In this document: positions 25,706 through 33,610 of the stretch, piece by piece
Layout: each line of letters opens with the position of its first letter
Position numbering within the stretch: position 1 is the first letter of the stretch
From: JAERML01 sp035687895
GTDB taxonomy: Bacteria; Bacteroidota; Ignavibacteria; UBA10030; UBA6906
DNA: 33,786 bases
Assembly (NCBI GenBank): GCA_035687895.1
Contig: DASRUE010000249.1
Location: 1 to 33,786 of the forward strand
Direction of reading: 5' to 3'
Made by a program: the position numbers and the translations under genes
The notes under the pieces: generated by a model
Told to the model about the DNA's origin: nothing
The model's database searches: none
The model's input: only the letters and a program-made list of their open reading frames with translations

Positions 25706-25722
25706 GAGGAGTTGTGGTTGAT

Positions 25723-26235
25723 TTACGATTGTTTCCTGGCAAGAACCACCGCCCCTACAATTGCGGCAAGCAAGAGGAGCGAGGTAACTTCAAATGGGAG
25801 CAAGAACCGCGTAAACAGTGCGGCGCCCATGCTTTCAACGGTGCCAAGGTTCGCTGCCTGAGAGCTCATGGGCATCCGCCCGATCCCGTCCCCGGAGAAC
25901 CCGAAAATGTAGACCATCTCGATAAGAAAGCCGGTTACCAACACCACGGAAATGATCTTCTTCATATCAAATTTTTCTGTCAGCTTTGTTTCATCACCCA
26001 AATTGAGCAGCATGATGACAAAGACAACAAGCACCATGATCGCCCCCGTGTACACGACGATCTGCAGTACGGCGAGCAACTGTGCCTGAAGAAGAAGGTA
26101 TAAGAGTGCGATACAGAAGAAGTTAGCAATGAGATAGATAGCGCTCATCACAGGGTTCTTCTGAAGGATCATCAAGAGCGCGGAGGCAATGGCGAGGCTT
26201 GCCACAATCAAAAACATCAGAGGTTCAGGGCTCAC
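25723..26235 (-). CDS. nuoJ: NADH-quinone oxidoreductase subunit J
   Basis: A five-helix membrane subunit of complex I, 170 residues as drawn. The core contains KNPVMSAIYLIANFFCIALLYLLL, AQLLAVLQIVVYTGAIMVLVVFVIML and a C-terminal helix (EVTSLLLLAAIVGAVVLARK). The start is a GTG at 26235; an ATG six codons later (26217) is also possible, and neither has a good ribosome site. The 93 bases upstream hold a TTGACA (26281-26286) but no matching -10, so I do not call a promoter. No nuoA-I genes precede it. Confidence 0.93.
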   Translation of the reverse strand: MSPEPLMFLIVASLAIASALLMILQKNPVMSAIYLIANFFCIALLYLLLQAQLLAVLQIVVYTGAIMVLVVFVIMLLNLGDETKLTEKFDMKKIISVVLVTGFLIEMVYIFGFSGDGIGRMPMSSQAANLGTVESMGAALFTRFLLPFEVTSLLLLAAIVGAVVLARKQS

Positions 26236-26328
26236 GGGAAGACGAGGATTAGACTTTCAACGAATGCTGAACAAAAGTGCTGTCAAGTTACCACAATTTC
26301 CCCACAGAATCAAAGGAATTCACGCGCT

Positions 26329-26829
26329 TCAATAGAAGTAGTAGTGGAAACCGATCTGTGGTAAGGGCAGGACTGTTCCGTCGGAGAAATACACAAACAT
26401 TGCTTCCACCATCGTGTGGAGCCCCGGACTCACCGCGAACTCTCCTCCGATGCCGAGCCCGATGCGGGTCGGCGCCTTCATGTCGTTCCCCGACTTGCCG
26501 GAATAGAAATGACTGAACCCGCCCGCAACGAAGAACCTGTTTGTCTCGCTTCGTGCAAGATCGAACTGTCCTTCCACACCGATGTCGTACTGCAAGCGGT
26601 CATTCGCCTTGATGATTCCACCGGTGACCTGATAACTGAATGTCGTCGGAAGATGGTGGCGAAAACTCAGACCTAAACCAGTGGCAGGTCCGGCAAAAAA
26701 GCCGAGACCAAACACATTCTGATTGAGGGTCGTCGGCAGTCCTCTATCGGGCAGTACAACCTGCGCGTGGACTGGAGATATCTGGAAGAGCAGCATACCA
26801 ATCACAACCGAGAGAATCTTCAAGATCAT
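26329..26829 (-). CDS. Small outer-membrane beta-barrel protein, function unknown
   Basis: The ATG at 26829, preceded by a GGAAGGAAG ribosome site, gives 166 residues. A signal peptide (MILKILSVVIGMLLFQISPVHA) is followed by repeated Gly/aromatic beta strands (FGLGFFAGPATGLGLSFR, RIGLGIGGEFAVSPG) and ends in FHYYFY, a typical barrel C-terminus. The size suggests an eight-stranded barrel of the OmpA/OmpW class, but no family is recognisable. It follows the ABC permease by 38 bases and may be co-transcribed with it. Confidence 0.78.
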   Translation of the reverse strand: MILKILSVVIGMLLFQISPVHAQVVLPDRGLPTTLNQNVFGLGFFAGPATGLGLSFRHHLPTTFSYQVTGGIIKANDRLQYDIGVEGQFDLARSETNRFFVAGGFSHFYSGKSGNDMKAPTRIGLGIGGEFAVSPGLHTMVEAMFVYFSDGTVLPLPQIGFHYYFY

Positions 26830-26867
26830 ACTTCCTTCCTTCTGGATGATGGTACCAATAGAATACT

Positions 26868-28118
26868 CTAGCCCGTTCTTGCCCACCTGATGATCTCTCC
26901 AAGCCCCGGCCGTTTCCCCGTGGCAAGTATTGCAATCCTAAAGATCCGCCCGGCAGCAACCATCATTCCATAGATCGAACCGACCATGATCAACGAAGTC
27001 GCCACAATCTCACCGGCTGATGGAGTCTGAATAGGAATCCGGAGGGCCATCATGCTGGGGGTGAAGAGCGGAATGAAAGAGAGAATCTGAAGCCACAACG
27101 CATTTGGGTTCTGGATTGCCGGAATCGCGAGCGCGATGGGAAGCACGAGAAACAGGACCAGGTAGCTGTTGATCTGTTGTGCTTCTTGTTCAGTGGTAAC
27201 CGGAGAGCCGGCCGCAATAAAGACCGCGGCATAAAAAAGATACCCGAGAACGAAGTAGAGGATCAGCAAGAGCGCCTGATACGCCGTCACGAGATCGATG
27301 CCAAACTGCACCGATGCCGCCAGTCCGATCACCGACCAGAAACCGATTTGCGTGAACCCCAACCCGCTCAAACCGAGCACCTTTCCGGCCATAAGCTCCG
27401 TGGGAGAGCAGGAAGAAACAAGGACCTCCACAATCCTGTTGGACTTTTCTTCAATCACACTCCGCACCAGCATCTGCCCGGAGGTGAAGATGAGGAAGAA
27501 TTGCATCATCAGGAAAACGTACGCGGAGAAGAACACGCGGAGAAATCCCGATTCTTCCCTCTCCCCCGATTCGGTGATCTTCACAGATCTCACGCTCAGG
27601 GGAACATCAAGCTGAGAGAGCAGCTTCGGGTCAAGACCCATGGCGATGAGTTTTCGTTCCGAGATCAGCCCGCGGAGATTTTCCTCGAGACGGTTGACCA
27701 GCCGGAAATCTCCGACATTCTGTGAGCGGTAATCCAGGACGCTGTCGGTCATCATCGACTCGGGAAGGATGCAGTACCCCTCGATCTGTTCCTGCGTAAC
27801 CGCGTCTTCCGCATCACTCACAGCTTTTGCCAGGTCGATGTTTTGCCCCACACCAAACGGCTTGATGATGTAGTTCGGTTGGCCGTCAGGTAGGGAATAC
27901 CTTCCCTGCATTCGTTCCGCTAGAGCAACTGAAAACTGCCCGGACAAGTCGATCAGACCAATGACCTTGGACCGTTCATCATCGTGGGAGGCGAGCATGC
28001 TCGGTAGGATCCCCATTCCCAGCATAATGAGGGGAGTGACCAGAAGACCGATCAGGAAGGCCTTGCTTTTCACCTTCTCGATATACTCCCAGCGGGCAAC
28101 AACAAGGGTCTTCTTCAT
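26868..28118 (-). CDS. ABC-2 type transporter permease (NatB-like)
   Basis: A 416-residue permease of the ABC-2 class. One N-terminal helix (KAFLIGLLVTPLIMLGMGIL) precedes a large extracytoplasmic domain (about residues 45-205). A C-terminal group of helices includes the conserved EEKSNRIVEVLVSSCSPTELMAGKVLG. This layout matches the NatB/YhaP-type Na+-efflux or drug/peptide exporters. Its start overlaps the stop of the ATPase gene by four bases, so the two form one exporter. The substrate is unknown. Confidence 0.9.
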   Translation of the reverse strand: MKKTLVVARWEYIEKVKSKAFLIGLLVTPLIMLGMGILPSMLASHDDERSKVIGLIDLSGQFSVALAERMQGRYSLPDGQPNYIIKPFGVGQNIDLAKAVSDAEDAVTQEQIEGYCILPESMMTDSVLDYRSQNVGDFRLVNRLEENLRGLISERKLIAMGLDPKLLSQLDVPLSVRSVKITESGEREESGFLRVFFSAYVFLMMQFFLIFTSGQMLVRSVIEEKSNRIVEVLVSSCSPTELMAGKVLGLSGLGFTQIGFWSVIGLAASVQFGIDLVTAYQALLLILYFVLGYLFYAAVFIAAGSPVTTEQEAQQINSYLVLFLVLPIALAIPAIQNPNALWLQILSFIPLFTPSMMALRIPIQTPSAGEIVATSLIMVGSIYGMMVAAGRIFRIAILATGKRPGLGEIIRWARTG

Positions 28119-29035
28119 GCAGCCACCTCACGGGGAGGCGGAGCCGCGACACCTCCGACAATCTGAATGAAGATGGAGTGAAGTGACGGTTCCAGCAACT
28201 CGAACTTCCTTACTTCCACTCTGTCGATGATCTTCACGAGAAGCGATTGCACCGTCACACCGTCCTCCAGCTCCAACTCTGCCGAGTTTGGATACATGAA
28301 GGCACGGCGGACTCCGGGAAGCGTTTGCATGAATGTCCCGTCGCCAGAGAATTCCAGGTGAAGGGTATTCTTCCCATATTGTTTCTTCACATCCCGCACC
28401 GTTCCGCCGAGAACCACCTTCCCGCGGTTGATGAGACATAATCGGTCGCTCAACTTCTCAGCCTGATCCATCTGGTGGGTGGAGAAGATGACAGCCTTCC
28501 CTCGTTGTTTCAGTTCAAGAAAGATATCTTTGAAAAGAATTTGATTGACGGGGTCGAGGCCGGAGAACGGCTCATCGAGAACAATCAGAAGCGGGTCGTG
28601 GATGATGGATACAATGAACTGGACTTTCTGCTGGTTCCCTTTCGAAAGCTCTTCGACTTTCCTGTCCTTGTGGGCAAGGAGACCGAACCGCTGGAGCCAC
28701 CGGTAGGCTTCCGCTTTTGCGACTCCGGGCTGCATCCCGCGGAGTTGCGCGAAGTACATCACCGTATCCCAGAGCTTGTTCTTCTTGTACAGACCCCGCT
28801 CTTCCGGAAGATATCCAACGATGTCACGGACATGTTCGGAGAAGCGCCGCCCCTCGTAGGTAATCTCTCCACCATCCGGTTCAAGTATGTTCAGCACCAT
28901 CCGGATGGTAGTCGTCTTGCCGGCTCCGTTTGGACCCAGGAGCCCGAAGATCTCTCCTCGCTGCACATCGAATGACACGCCATCCACCGCCCGAATGGAC
29001 GAGAAGTTTTTTCTTAGCTGGACGACGTTGAGCAT
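28115..29035 (-). CDS. ABC transporter ATP-binding protein (NatA-like)
   Basis: The 306-residue ATPase partner of the adjacent permease. Walker A is GPNGAGKTT at 34-42, the signature is LSKGNQQKVQF, Walker B is LLIVLDEPFSGLDP, and the switch histidine lies in FSTHQMDQAE. A C-terminal DUF4162-type extension (LHLEFSGDGTFMQTLPGVRR) is typical of the NatA/YhaQ exporter subgroup. It starts 13 bases after asnS ends and so is probably transcribed with it. Confidence 0.93.
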   Translation of the reverse strand: MLNVVQLRKNFSSIRAVDGVSFDVQRGEIFGLLGPNGAGKTTTIRMVLNILEPDGGEITYEGRRFSEHVRDIVGYLPEERGLYKKNKLWDTVMYFAQLRGMQPGVAKAEAYRWLQRFGLLAHKDRKVEELSKGNQQKVQFIVSIIHDPLLIVLDEPFSGLDPVNQILFKDIFLELKQRGKAVIFSTHQMDQAEKLSDRLCLINRGKVVLGGTVRDVKKQYGKNTLHLEFSGDGTFMQTLPGVRRAFMYPNSAELELEDGVTVQSLLVKIIDRVEVRKFELLEPSLHSIFIQIVGGVAAPPPREVAA

Positions 29036-29048
29036 GGGTTTGGCCGGC

Positions 29049-30383
29049 CTAGGGCGTCAAACGATAGATCATTCGCGGGAATGGAATCGTCTCGCGAACG
29101 TGGTCGAGCCCGCATATCCAGGAAACCGTCCGTTCCACTCCAAGGCCGAAGCCTGCATGCGGCACGGAGCCGTAACGGCGGAGGTCGAGGTACCATTCAA
29201 ACGCCACCTGCGGCAAGTTATGCTCGTGCAGACGCTGCAACAAAAGATCAAGATCGTCCTCCCGCTGGCTGCCGCCAATGATTTCACCGTAGCCCTCTGG
29301 CGCAAGCACATCCACGGCAAGCGCAAGCTTGGGATTCTGTGGATCCCGTTTCATGTAGAAAGCTTTAATCGCCGCCGGATATCGATGAACCATTACAGGG
29401 CGGTCGAATTGCTCGGACACCACCGTCTCATCTGTCCCACCGAGATCGTTCCCCCATTCGAACTGGATCCCTTTCTTATGCAGAATGTCGACGGCTTCAT
29501 CATACGTAATCCGCGGAAGCGGCCGCTTGACGTTTTCGAGAAAGGCAATCTTCCGTTCAAGCGTCTTCAGTTCCGGCATACGGTGCTTCAGCACCGATCG
29601 GACGATGTGCTCGAGAAACTCCTCAGCCAGGTCCATGTTGTCATTCAGGTCGTTAAATGCCACTTCCGGCTCCACCATCCAAAACTCTGTGAGATGGCGG
29701 CGCGTCTTGGATTTTTCAGCGCGGAACGTCGGCCCGAACACGTATACCTTTCCCATCGCCATCGCCCCGGCCTCCCCGTACAACTGCCCCGACTGGGTCA
29801 GGAACGCTTTGCCCAGATCGAAGTACGCTGTCTCGAAGAGCGTCGAGGTTCCTTCGCACGCTGCCGGTGTAAAGATCGGCGCATCCATCAGAACGAAGCC
29901 GCGATCGTCGAAGAACTCCCGGATTGCCTTGATAATCTGGTGACGAACGCGAAGGATTGCATGTTGACGGTTTGAGCGAAGCCACAGGTGGCGGCGGTCC
30001 ATCAAGAAATCGACACCGTGCTCTTTGGGGGTAATGGGGTATTCTTTAGCGATGGAAATGATTTCGATCGCCGTCACATCGAGTTCGTGCCCTCCCGGGG
30101 CACGTTCTTCCCTGCGGACTTTCCCCGTCATGCTGAAAGACGACTCCTGTGTCAACAGGTCAAATTTGTTGAACACTTCCTCGCCCACTCCTCCCCCTCC
30201 TCCCTGAGAAGGGTGTTGGGGGGTGGTTGCAGCTTTCACCACCACGCCCTGTACCAATCCGGTCCCATCCCGCATCACAAGAAACCTGATCTTCCCGCTC
30301 GACCGCTTGTTGTAAAGCCATCCCCGGAGTGTGATTTCTTCACCAATGTGTTTGGACAAATCCTCAATGTAAATACGCGTCAT
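29049..30383 (-). CDS. asnS: Asparagine-tRNA ligase with an in-frame low-complexity insertion
   Basis: A class IIb synthetase of 444 residues. It has an N-terminal OB-fold anticodon domain (LRGWLYNKRSSGKIRFLVMRDG), EYPITPKEHGVDFLMDRRHLWLRS, motif 2 in FGPTFRAEKSKTRRHLTEFW and motif 3 in GFGLGVERTVSWICGLDH. The YPITPKEHG and LMDRRHLW signatures point to Asn rather than Asp. Residues 53-67 (TTPQHPSQGGGGGVG) interrupt the usual VVVK...EEVF junction of the OB fold. They are encoded by a G/C-rich palindrome listed separately. Charging itself should be intact, because the catalytic core is complete. Confidence 0.95.
   Translation of the reverse strand: MTRIYIEDLSKHIGEEITLRGWLYNKRSSGKIRFLVMRDGTGLVQGVVVKAATTPQHPSQGGGGGVGEEVFNKFDLLTQESSFSMTGKVRREERAPGGHELDVTAIEIISIAKEYPITPKEHGVDFLMDRRHLWLRSNRQHAILRVRHQIIKAIREFFDDRGFVLMDAPIFTPAACEGTSTLFETAYFDLGKAFLTQSGQLYGEAGAMAMGKVYVFGPTFRAEKSKTRRHLTEFWMVEPEVAFNDLNDNMDLAEEFLEHIVRSVLKHRMPELKTLERKIAFLENVKRPLPRITYDEAVDILHKKGIQFEWGNDLGGTDETVVSEQFDRPVMVHRYPAAIKAFYMKRDPQNPKLALAVDVLAPEGYGEIIGGSQREDDLDLLLQRLHEHNLPQVAFEWYLDLRRYGSVPHAGFGLGVERTVSWICGLDHVRETIPFPRMIYRLTP
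30185..30226 (-). repeat. Imperfect palindromic element inside asnS
   Basis: Two C/G-rich arms, 30185-30205 (CCACTCCTCCCCCTCCTCCCT) mostly complementary to 30210-30226, flank a GAGA centre. The element is in frame and encodes residues 53-67 of AsnRS, a stretch absent from typical family members. Its composition is unlike the rest of the gene. It may be a copy of a dispersed short palindromic repeat; no second copy lies in this window. Confidence 0.5.
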
Positions 30384-30435
30384 GAATACCTTTCAACCGA
30401 TGAACTGAACTAAAACGTGACAAATTCGGTGAGCC

Positions 30436-30464
30436 AATATAGGAAAGAAATGAGAGAGGGTCAA
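30436..30464 (-). promoter_or_regulatory. Promoter of asnS
   Basis: TTGACC (30459-30464) and TATATT (30436-30441) are 17 bases apart on the minus strand. Transcription would begin near 30429, leaving a leader of about 45 nt. The promoter probably also drives the ABC exporter genes downstream. Between it and the upstream gene (30465-30596) I see only two weak hairpins (AACCGG/CCGGTT and AATGAG/CTCATT) without T-runs. Confidence 0.7.
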
Positions 30465-30596
30465 TAAAGCGAATGTTGACCAGCGGCAGAAGTGTAAGGA
30501 ATGAGATCGTGAGCCCTCATTGGCGTTCGCATATTGTCAGAGTATCGAGTCTTGAAGTTCTGCAACCGGACAATGAACCGGTTAAGTGGTGCGCGG

Positions 30597-32111
30597 CTAT
30601 TTGACAACCAACATTTTTCTTACGGACACGAAATCCGCTCCCTGCAATCGATACACATACACCCCGCTTGCCAACCCGCTCCCGTCTCCGCCGGAGGCGT
30701 ATCCGCCTTTGGCGGAAAACACTCTCGCATACCTTCCCGGCCTCATCTCCTCATTCACCAGCGTTGCCACTTCTCTGCCGAGCAGGTCGAAGACTCTGAG
30801 AGTCACAAAGCCAGAGCCTGGTATATCGAACTTGATGGTTGTTGTTGGGTTGAAGGGATTGGGGTAGTTCTGGGCCAGCTCAAAGGAGAACGGTGGGGGA
30901 ACATCCTCTTCCACTTCGGCAATCTGGTGTCTCGCTTTCGTTCCGTAGAGCTTCCATTGTCCCGTGGAGTTGTTCTGCCAAACAGTCCATATGAGCATGT
31001 CACCACTACCTGGAAAGACTCCTGTGGACATTACCGGACCACGATCCGAGGAAGAAGGTGCGGCGACAATGTTCCGGACGTATTGTCCCCCATATGAAGA
31101 AAGCGTGATGCTATCGTCCCCTGCAAACCAGCTTTCCCACGCTCCCGCCAAATAGTAAAATGCCCTCAAGTTATCAAGCGGGCTGTCTGTGATTATGGAG
31201 AAACTATTGAATGATCCACTCGCTTGATCGATTGCATGAGGGAACAGTGGACTGGATGGGTACCAAACCAGACGGTTGCTCCAAGCATCCCAATAGGTCA
31301 GCGTGCCATAGATTTGCCATCTTGTGTCCATCTTGGATTCCCAATTCAGTGTTGCGAAAGCCCCGATTGAATTGGAAAACCTTGGTCGACGATTGTCACC
31401 GTTGGTATATAGTGTTTCCGCTGGAATCCATACGCCGCCGCGGCGGTAGGAAAACTTCAGGACAGAAGTACTGTCGGAAGGTCGTCTGCTGGTCCATACA
31501 ACGACAGGAGTGTTCGGCGAACTTGATAGGTACGTCAGTTGTGGTAAACTGTTCAGACTGTCTCCGGCCAGGGTAGTAAATGTCGTTGATGACCACGAAC
31601 CATTCCTGTATTCGGCATAAGCGATTCTTCCTCCACGTTCCCATACAGCACCGAACGTGGTATCGTAAACAGCGACGCAAGGATACCGCTCATCGACGCG
31701 ATCTGGGTTGACCGATTGTGGTGCGCTCCACTGATCATTTTGACGGACACTGTACAGGATCTTCAGGTTGCTCCCTGCGCGGCCCTGCCACAACAACATC
31801 GCTTTGGCTGGATTGTAAATGCCCGCCAAGGATGGATAGTCATGATCTCCCGCATCCGTGGTAATTGAAACAACTATCGAATCCCATTGCTCTCCTGATG
31901 CGGCAGTTCTTATGACGCACACATTCAGCCCGTTACGGCTGAACGCCAACCATTCCTCCTGAGGGTTGGAGAAGGCATATCTCGTCATGAATGCAGGATG
32001 GATATCATTGGTATTGCCAGACGTGATTTGGATCGGCACACTCCATTGAGGTTGTGCAACGAGACCCAAAGCTATGAGCATGAGGGAGCACAAGAAAGTT
32101 GTTCGTTTCAT
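30597..32111 (-). CDS. Secreted protein with T9SS C-terminal sorting domain
   Basis: The ATG at 32111 (GGAACGGAAG upstream) gives 504 residues. The order is a signal peptide (MKRTTFLCSLMLIALGLVAQ), then about 380 residues of repeating beta strands with W-rich motifs (for example VVWTSRRPSDSTSVLKFSYR, AAPSSSDRGPVM) suggesting a beta propeller. A type A sorting domain (412-504) begins LAQNYPNPFNPTTTIKF and ends KMLVVK. Such domains direct export by the type IX secretion system and are usually removed at the surface. Residues 466-475 (SAKGGYASGG) are an in-frame palindromic insertion. It follows a similar gene by 26 bases. The substrate or function is unknown. Confidence 0.88.
   Translation of the reverse strand: MKRTTFLCSLMLIALGLVAQPQWSVPIQITSGNTNDIHPAFMTRYAFSNPQEEWLAFSRNGLNVCVIRTAASGEQWDSIVVSITTDAGDHDYPSLAGIYNPAKAMLLWQGRAGSNLKILYSVRQNDQWSAPQSVNPDRVDERYPCVAVYDTTFGAVWERGGRIAYAEYRNGSWSSTTFTTLAGDSLNSLPQLTYLSSSPNTPVVVWTSRRPSDSTSVLKFSYRRGGVWIPAETLYTNGDNRRPRFSNSIGAFATLNWESKMDTRWQIYGTLTYWDAWSNRLVWYPSSPLFPHAIDQASGSFNSFSIITDSPLDNLRAFYYLAGAWESWFAGDDSITLSSYGGQYVRNIVAAPSSSDRGPVMSTGVFPGSGDMLIWTVWQNNSTGQWKLYGTKARHQIAEVEEDVPPPFSFELAQNYPNPFNPTTTIKFDIPGSGFVTLRVFDLLGREVATLVNEEMRPGRYARVFSAKGGYASGGDGSGLASGVYVYRLQGADFVSVRKMLVVK
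30687..30716 (-). repeat. 30-bp palindromic unit in the first T9SS sorting domain
   Basis: The unit is built of TCCGCC-GGA-GGCG(TA) followed by TCCGCC-TTT-GGCGGA on the plus strand. It occupies exactly ten codons (residues 466-475) and differs from the copy at 32228-32257 by two bases. The change breaks one of the four six-base arms. Confidence 0.85.
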
Positions 32112-32137
32112 CTTCCGTTCCTTTCTCCTAAGGGGTA

Positions 32138-33517
32138 TCAACGGAGAATGATGAGTTTCCTCGTTACTGAAAAGCTGCCAGAGGTCATTCGGCAGTAGTA
32201 CACCCCGCTCGCCAACCAGCTCCCATCTCCGCCGGAGGCGGATCCGCCTTTGGCGGAAAACACCCTCTCATAGCTCCCCGGCCCCATCTCCTCATTCACT
32301 AACGTTGCCACTTCTCTGCCGAGCAGATCGAAGACTTTGAGCGTGACAAAGCTCGAGCTTGGGATTTGGAATTTGATTGTCGTGCTCGAGTTGAAGGGGT
32401 TGGGGTAGTTCTGCAAAAGTCTATGTTCGCCAGGCTCTTGCGCTTCTTCCCGGACACCGACTGACGTCTCAAAGACCTGAAACACGCCCGAATCGCTCGT
32501 TGCCACATACAACGTATCTGAATACGGATCCTTCCTGATGTCAACGAGGTTGAGCGACGGCAATGAATCCGTGTAGAGCTCCCAGCCGACACCGCCGTTG
32601 AGGCTGCGATAGATGCCGGACTGCGTCGCGGCGTAGATCTCGTTTGCATTAAGTAGGTCTCGCGACACCTTTTGCACGTTGGTATTGGGAAGGACAACCG
32701 ACCACGTTGTCCCGTAGTCAGTGCTCACGGAAATCCCACAAGTTGAATCGGCCCCGTACGGAAAACGATTTGTAGCAATGACCAGTGTGTCTCCGTTCGC
32801 AAGGAAGTCCGCAGTCCTCTGGAATTGGTAAGATGGTGAGAACGACAGTGGACATACGAAGGCCCAAGAAGCACCATCATCTGTGCTTCTATAGATGCTG
32901 AAAAACGATTGACCAAGATTGCGGGCTGCGTAGAGAACCGAATCCCCACTCATGTCAAATGTGAGGAAGAGCGCGCCGTAGCTATCATAGAGCTGCTGGG
33001 GATTCCACGAAATCCCATTGTCAGTGCTTTTGTAAAGATCGATGATCCACGAGTACACACGCCCCGGATGATGCGGGGAAAACTCAAATGAGAGTGAGGG
33101 GTTGTGGCCAATATATCCTCCCCCGATCGTCCATGGAAAGCCCCAGAACGATGAGTGAATATTTGGAACCTGCCCCCCCTTCGAGCCGGGTTCCCCAACA
33201 TAGACAAGGTTGAATCCAGCAAAAGCAACAGAGTCGTTCCACGGAGAGAAATAGACAGAACGATACATGATGTCTTCCGGAGGAAAGAAGTTGCCGTGTT
33301 GATCGATGAGGACGTACCTCCAGTTGTCCCCCGTTTTCGCGCAGATGCCCTCCAAAGAGCCAACACCGATATATGGCGGTCTTCCTTGTCGAAACGAGAC
33401 ATCCATCTGCACCGCTCTTCGCCAGTGGGTCGAATCGGGCCCAATGAATCTCCAGCCTTTGGCAAGGCCACTGGACGCAATCAACACCAGGGAGAGATAC
33501 CATGATATGAGTTTCAT
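32138..33517 (-). CDS. Secreted beta-propeller protein with T9SS sorting domain
   Basis: The ATG at 33517 is preceded by GGAGG at six bases and gives 459 residues; a frame running 52 codons further upstream would cross the promoter and leader. A signal peptide (MKLISWYLSLVLIASSGLAKG) is followed by a propeller with Asp-box repeats: YKSTDNGISW, YRSTDDGASW, VSTDYGTTW and YRSLNGGVGW, as in BNR/sortilin-like proteins. The sorting domain (367-459) starts LLQNYPNPFNSSTTIKF. Residues 421-430 (SAKGGSASGG) are the palindromic insertion. Probably a surface-exposed or released protein; the ligand is unknown. Confidence 0.9.
   Translation of the reverse strand: MKLISWYLSLVLIASSGLAKGWRFIGPDSTHWRRAVQMDVSFRQGRPPYIGVGSLEGICAKTGDNWRYVLIDQHGNFFPPEDIMYRSVYFSPWNDSVAFAGFNLVYVGEPGSKGGQVPNIHSSFWGFPWTIGGGYIGHNPSLSFEFSPHHPGRVYSWIIDLYKSTDNGISWNPQQLYDSYGALFLTFDMSGDSVLYAARNLGQSFFSIYRSTDDGASWAFVCPLSFSPSYQFQRTADFLANGDTLVIATNRFPYGADSTCGISVSTDYGTTWSVVLPNTNVQKVSRDLLNANEIYAATQSGIYRSLNGGVGWELYTDSLPSLNLVDIRKDPYSDTLYVATSDSGVFQVFETSVGVREEAQEPGEHRLLQNYPNPFNSSTTIKFQIPSSSFVTLKVFDLLGREVATLVNEEMGPGSYERVFSAKGGSASGGDGSWLASGVYYCRMTSGSFSVTRKLIILR
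32228..32257 (-). repeat. 30-bp palindromic unit in the second T9SS sorting domain
   Basis: This is the perfect version: two hairpins back to back, TCCGCC-GGA-GGCGGA and TCCGCC-TTT-GGCGGA, so all four arms are the same six-base inverted unit. It covers exactly codons 421-430. Removing it would restore a canonical ...RVF-DGSWLASGVYY... sorting-domain sequence. Confidence 0.88.
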
Positions 33518-33548
33518 CCAGGCCCTCCTTTCTTGCCCAAAACAACAC

Positions 33549-33601
33549 GAGCCGTTTACTGACACCTTGACTTTAAAGTTCATGGAATCAGGGAACGGCT
33601 C
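33549..33601 (-). promoter_or_regulatory. 5' leader stem-loop of the T9SS cargo operon
   Basis: On the minus strand GAGCCGTT (33594-33601) pairs with AACGGCTC (33549-33556). Inside, CTGA pairs with TCAG, and a near-palindrome is centred on CTTTAAAG. The stem begins about three bases after the predicted transcription start and ends some 20 bases before the GGAGG. A terminal stem-loop of this kind could stabilise the message. Confidence 0.6.
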
Positions 33602-33610
33602 TACAAGAAT

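Noticed and set aside
26248..26286. Promoter before nuoJ
   Set aside because: A TTGACA is present at 26281-26286, but no acceptable -10 lies at 16-18 bases. TCTAAT at 26248-26253 is too far from it.
28887..29975. Open frame of 362 codons on the plus strand
   Set aside because: It lies antisense to asnS and the ABC ATPase, both of which show complete family motifs. It is a by-product of their codon composition.
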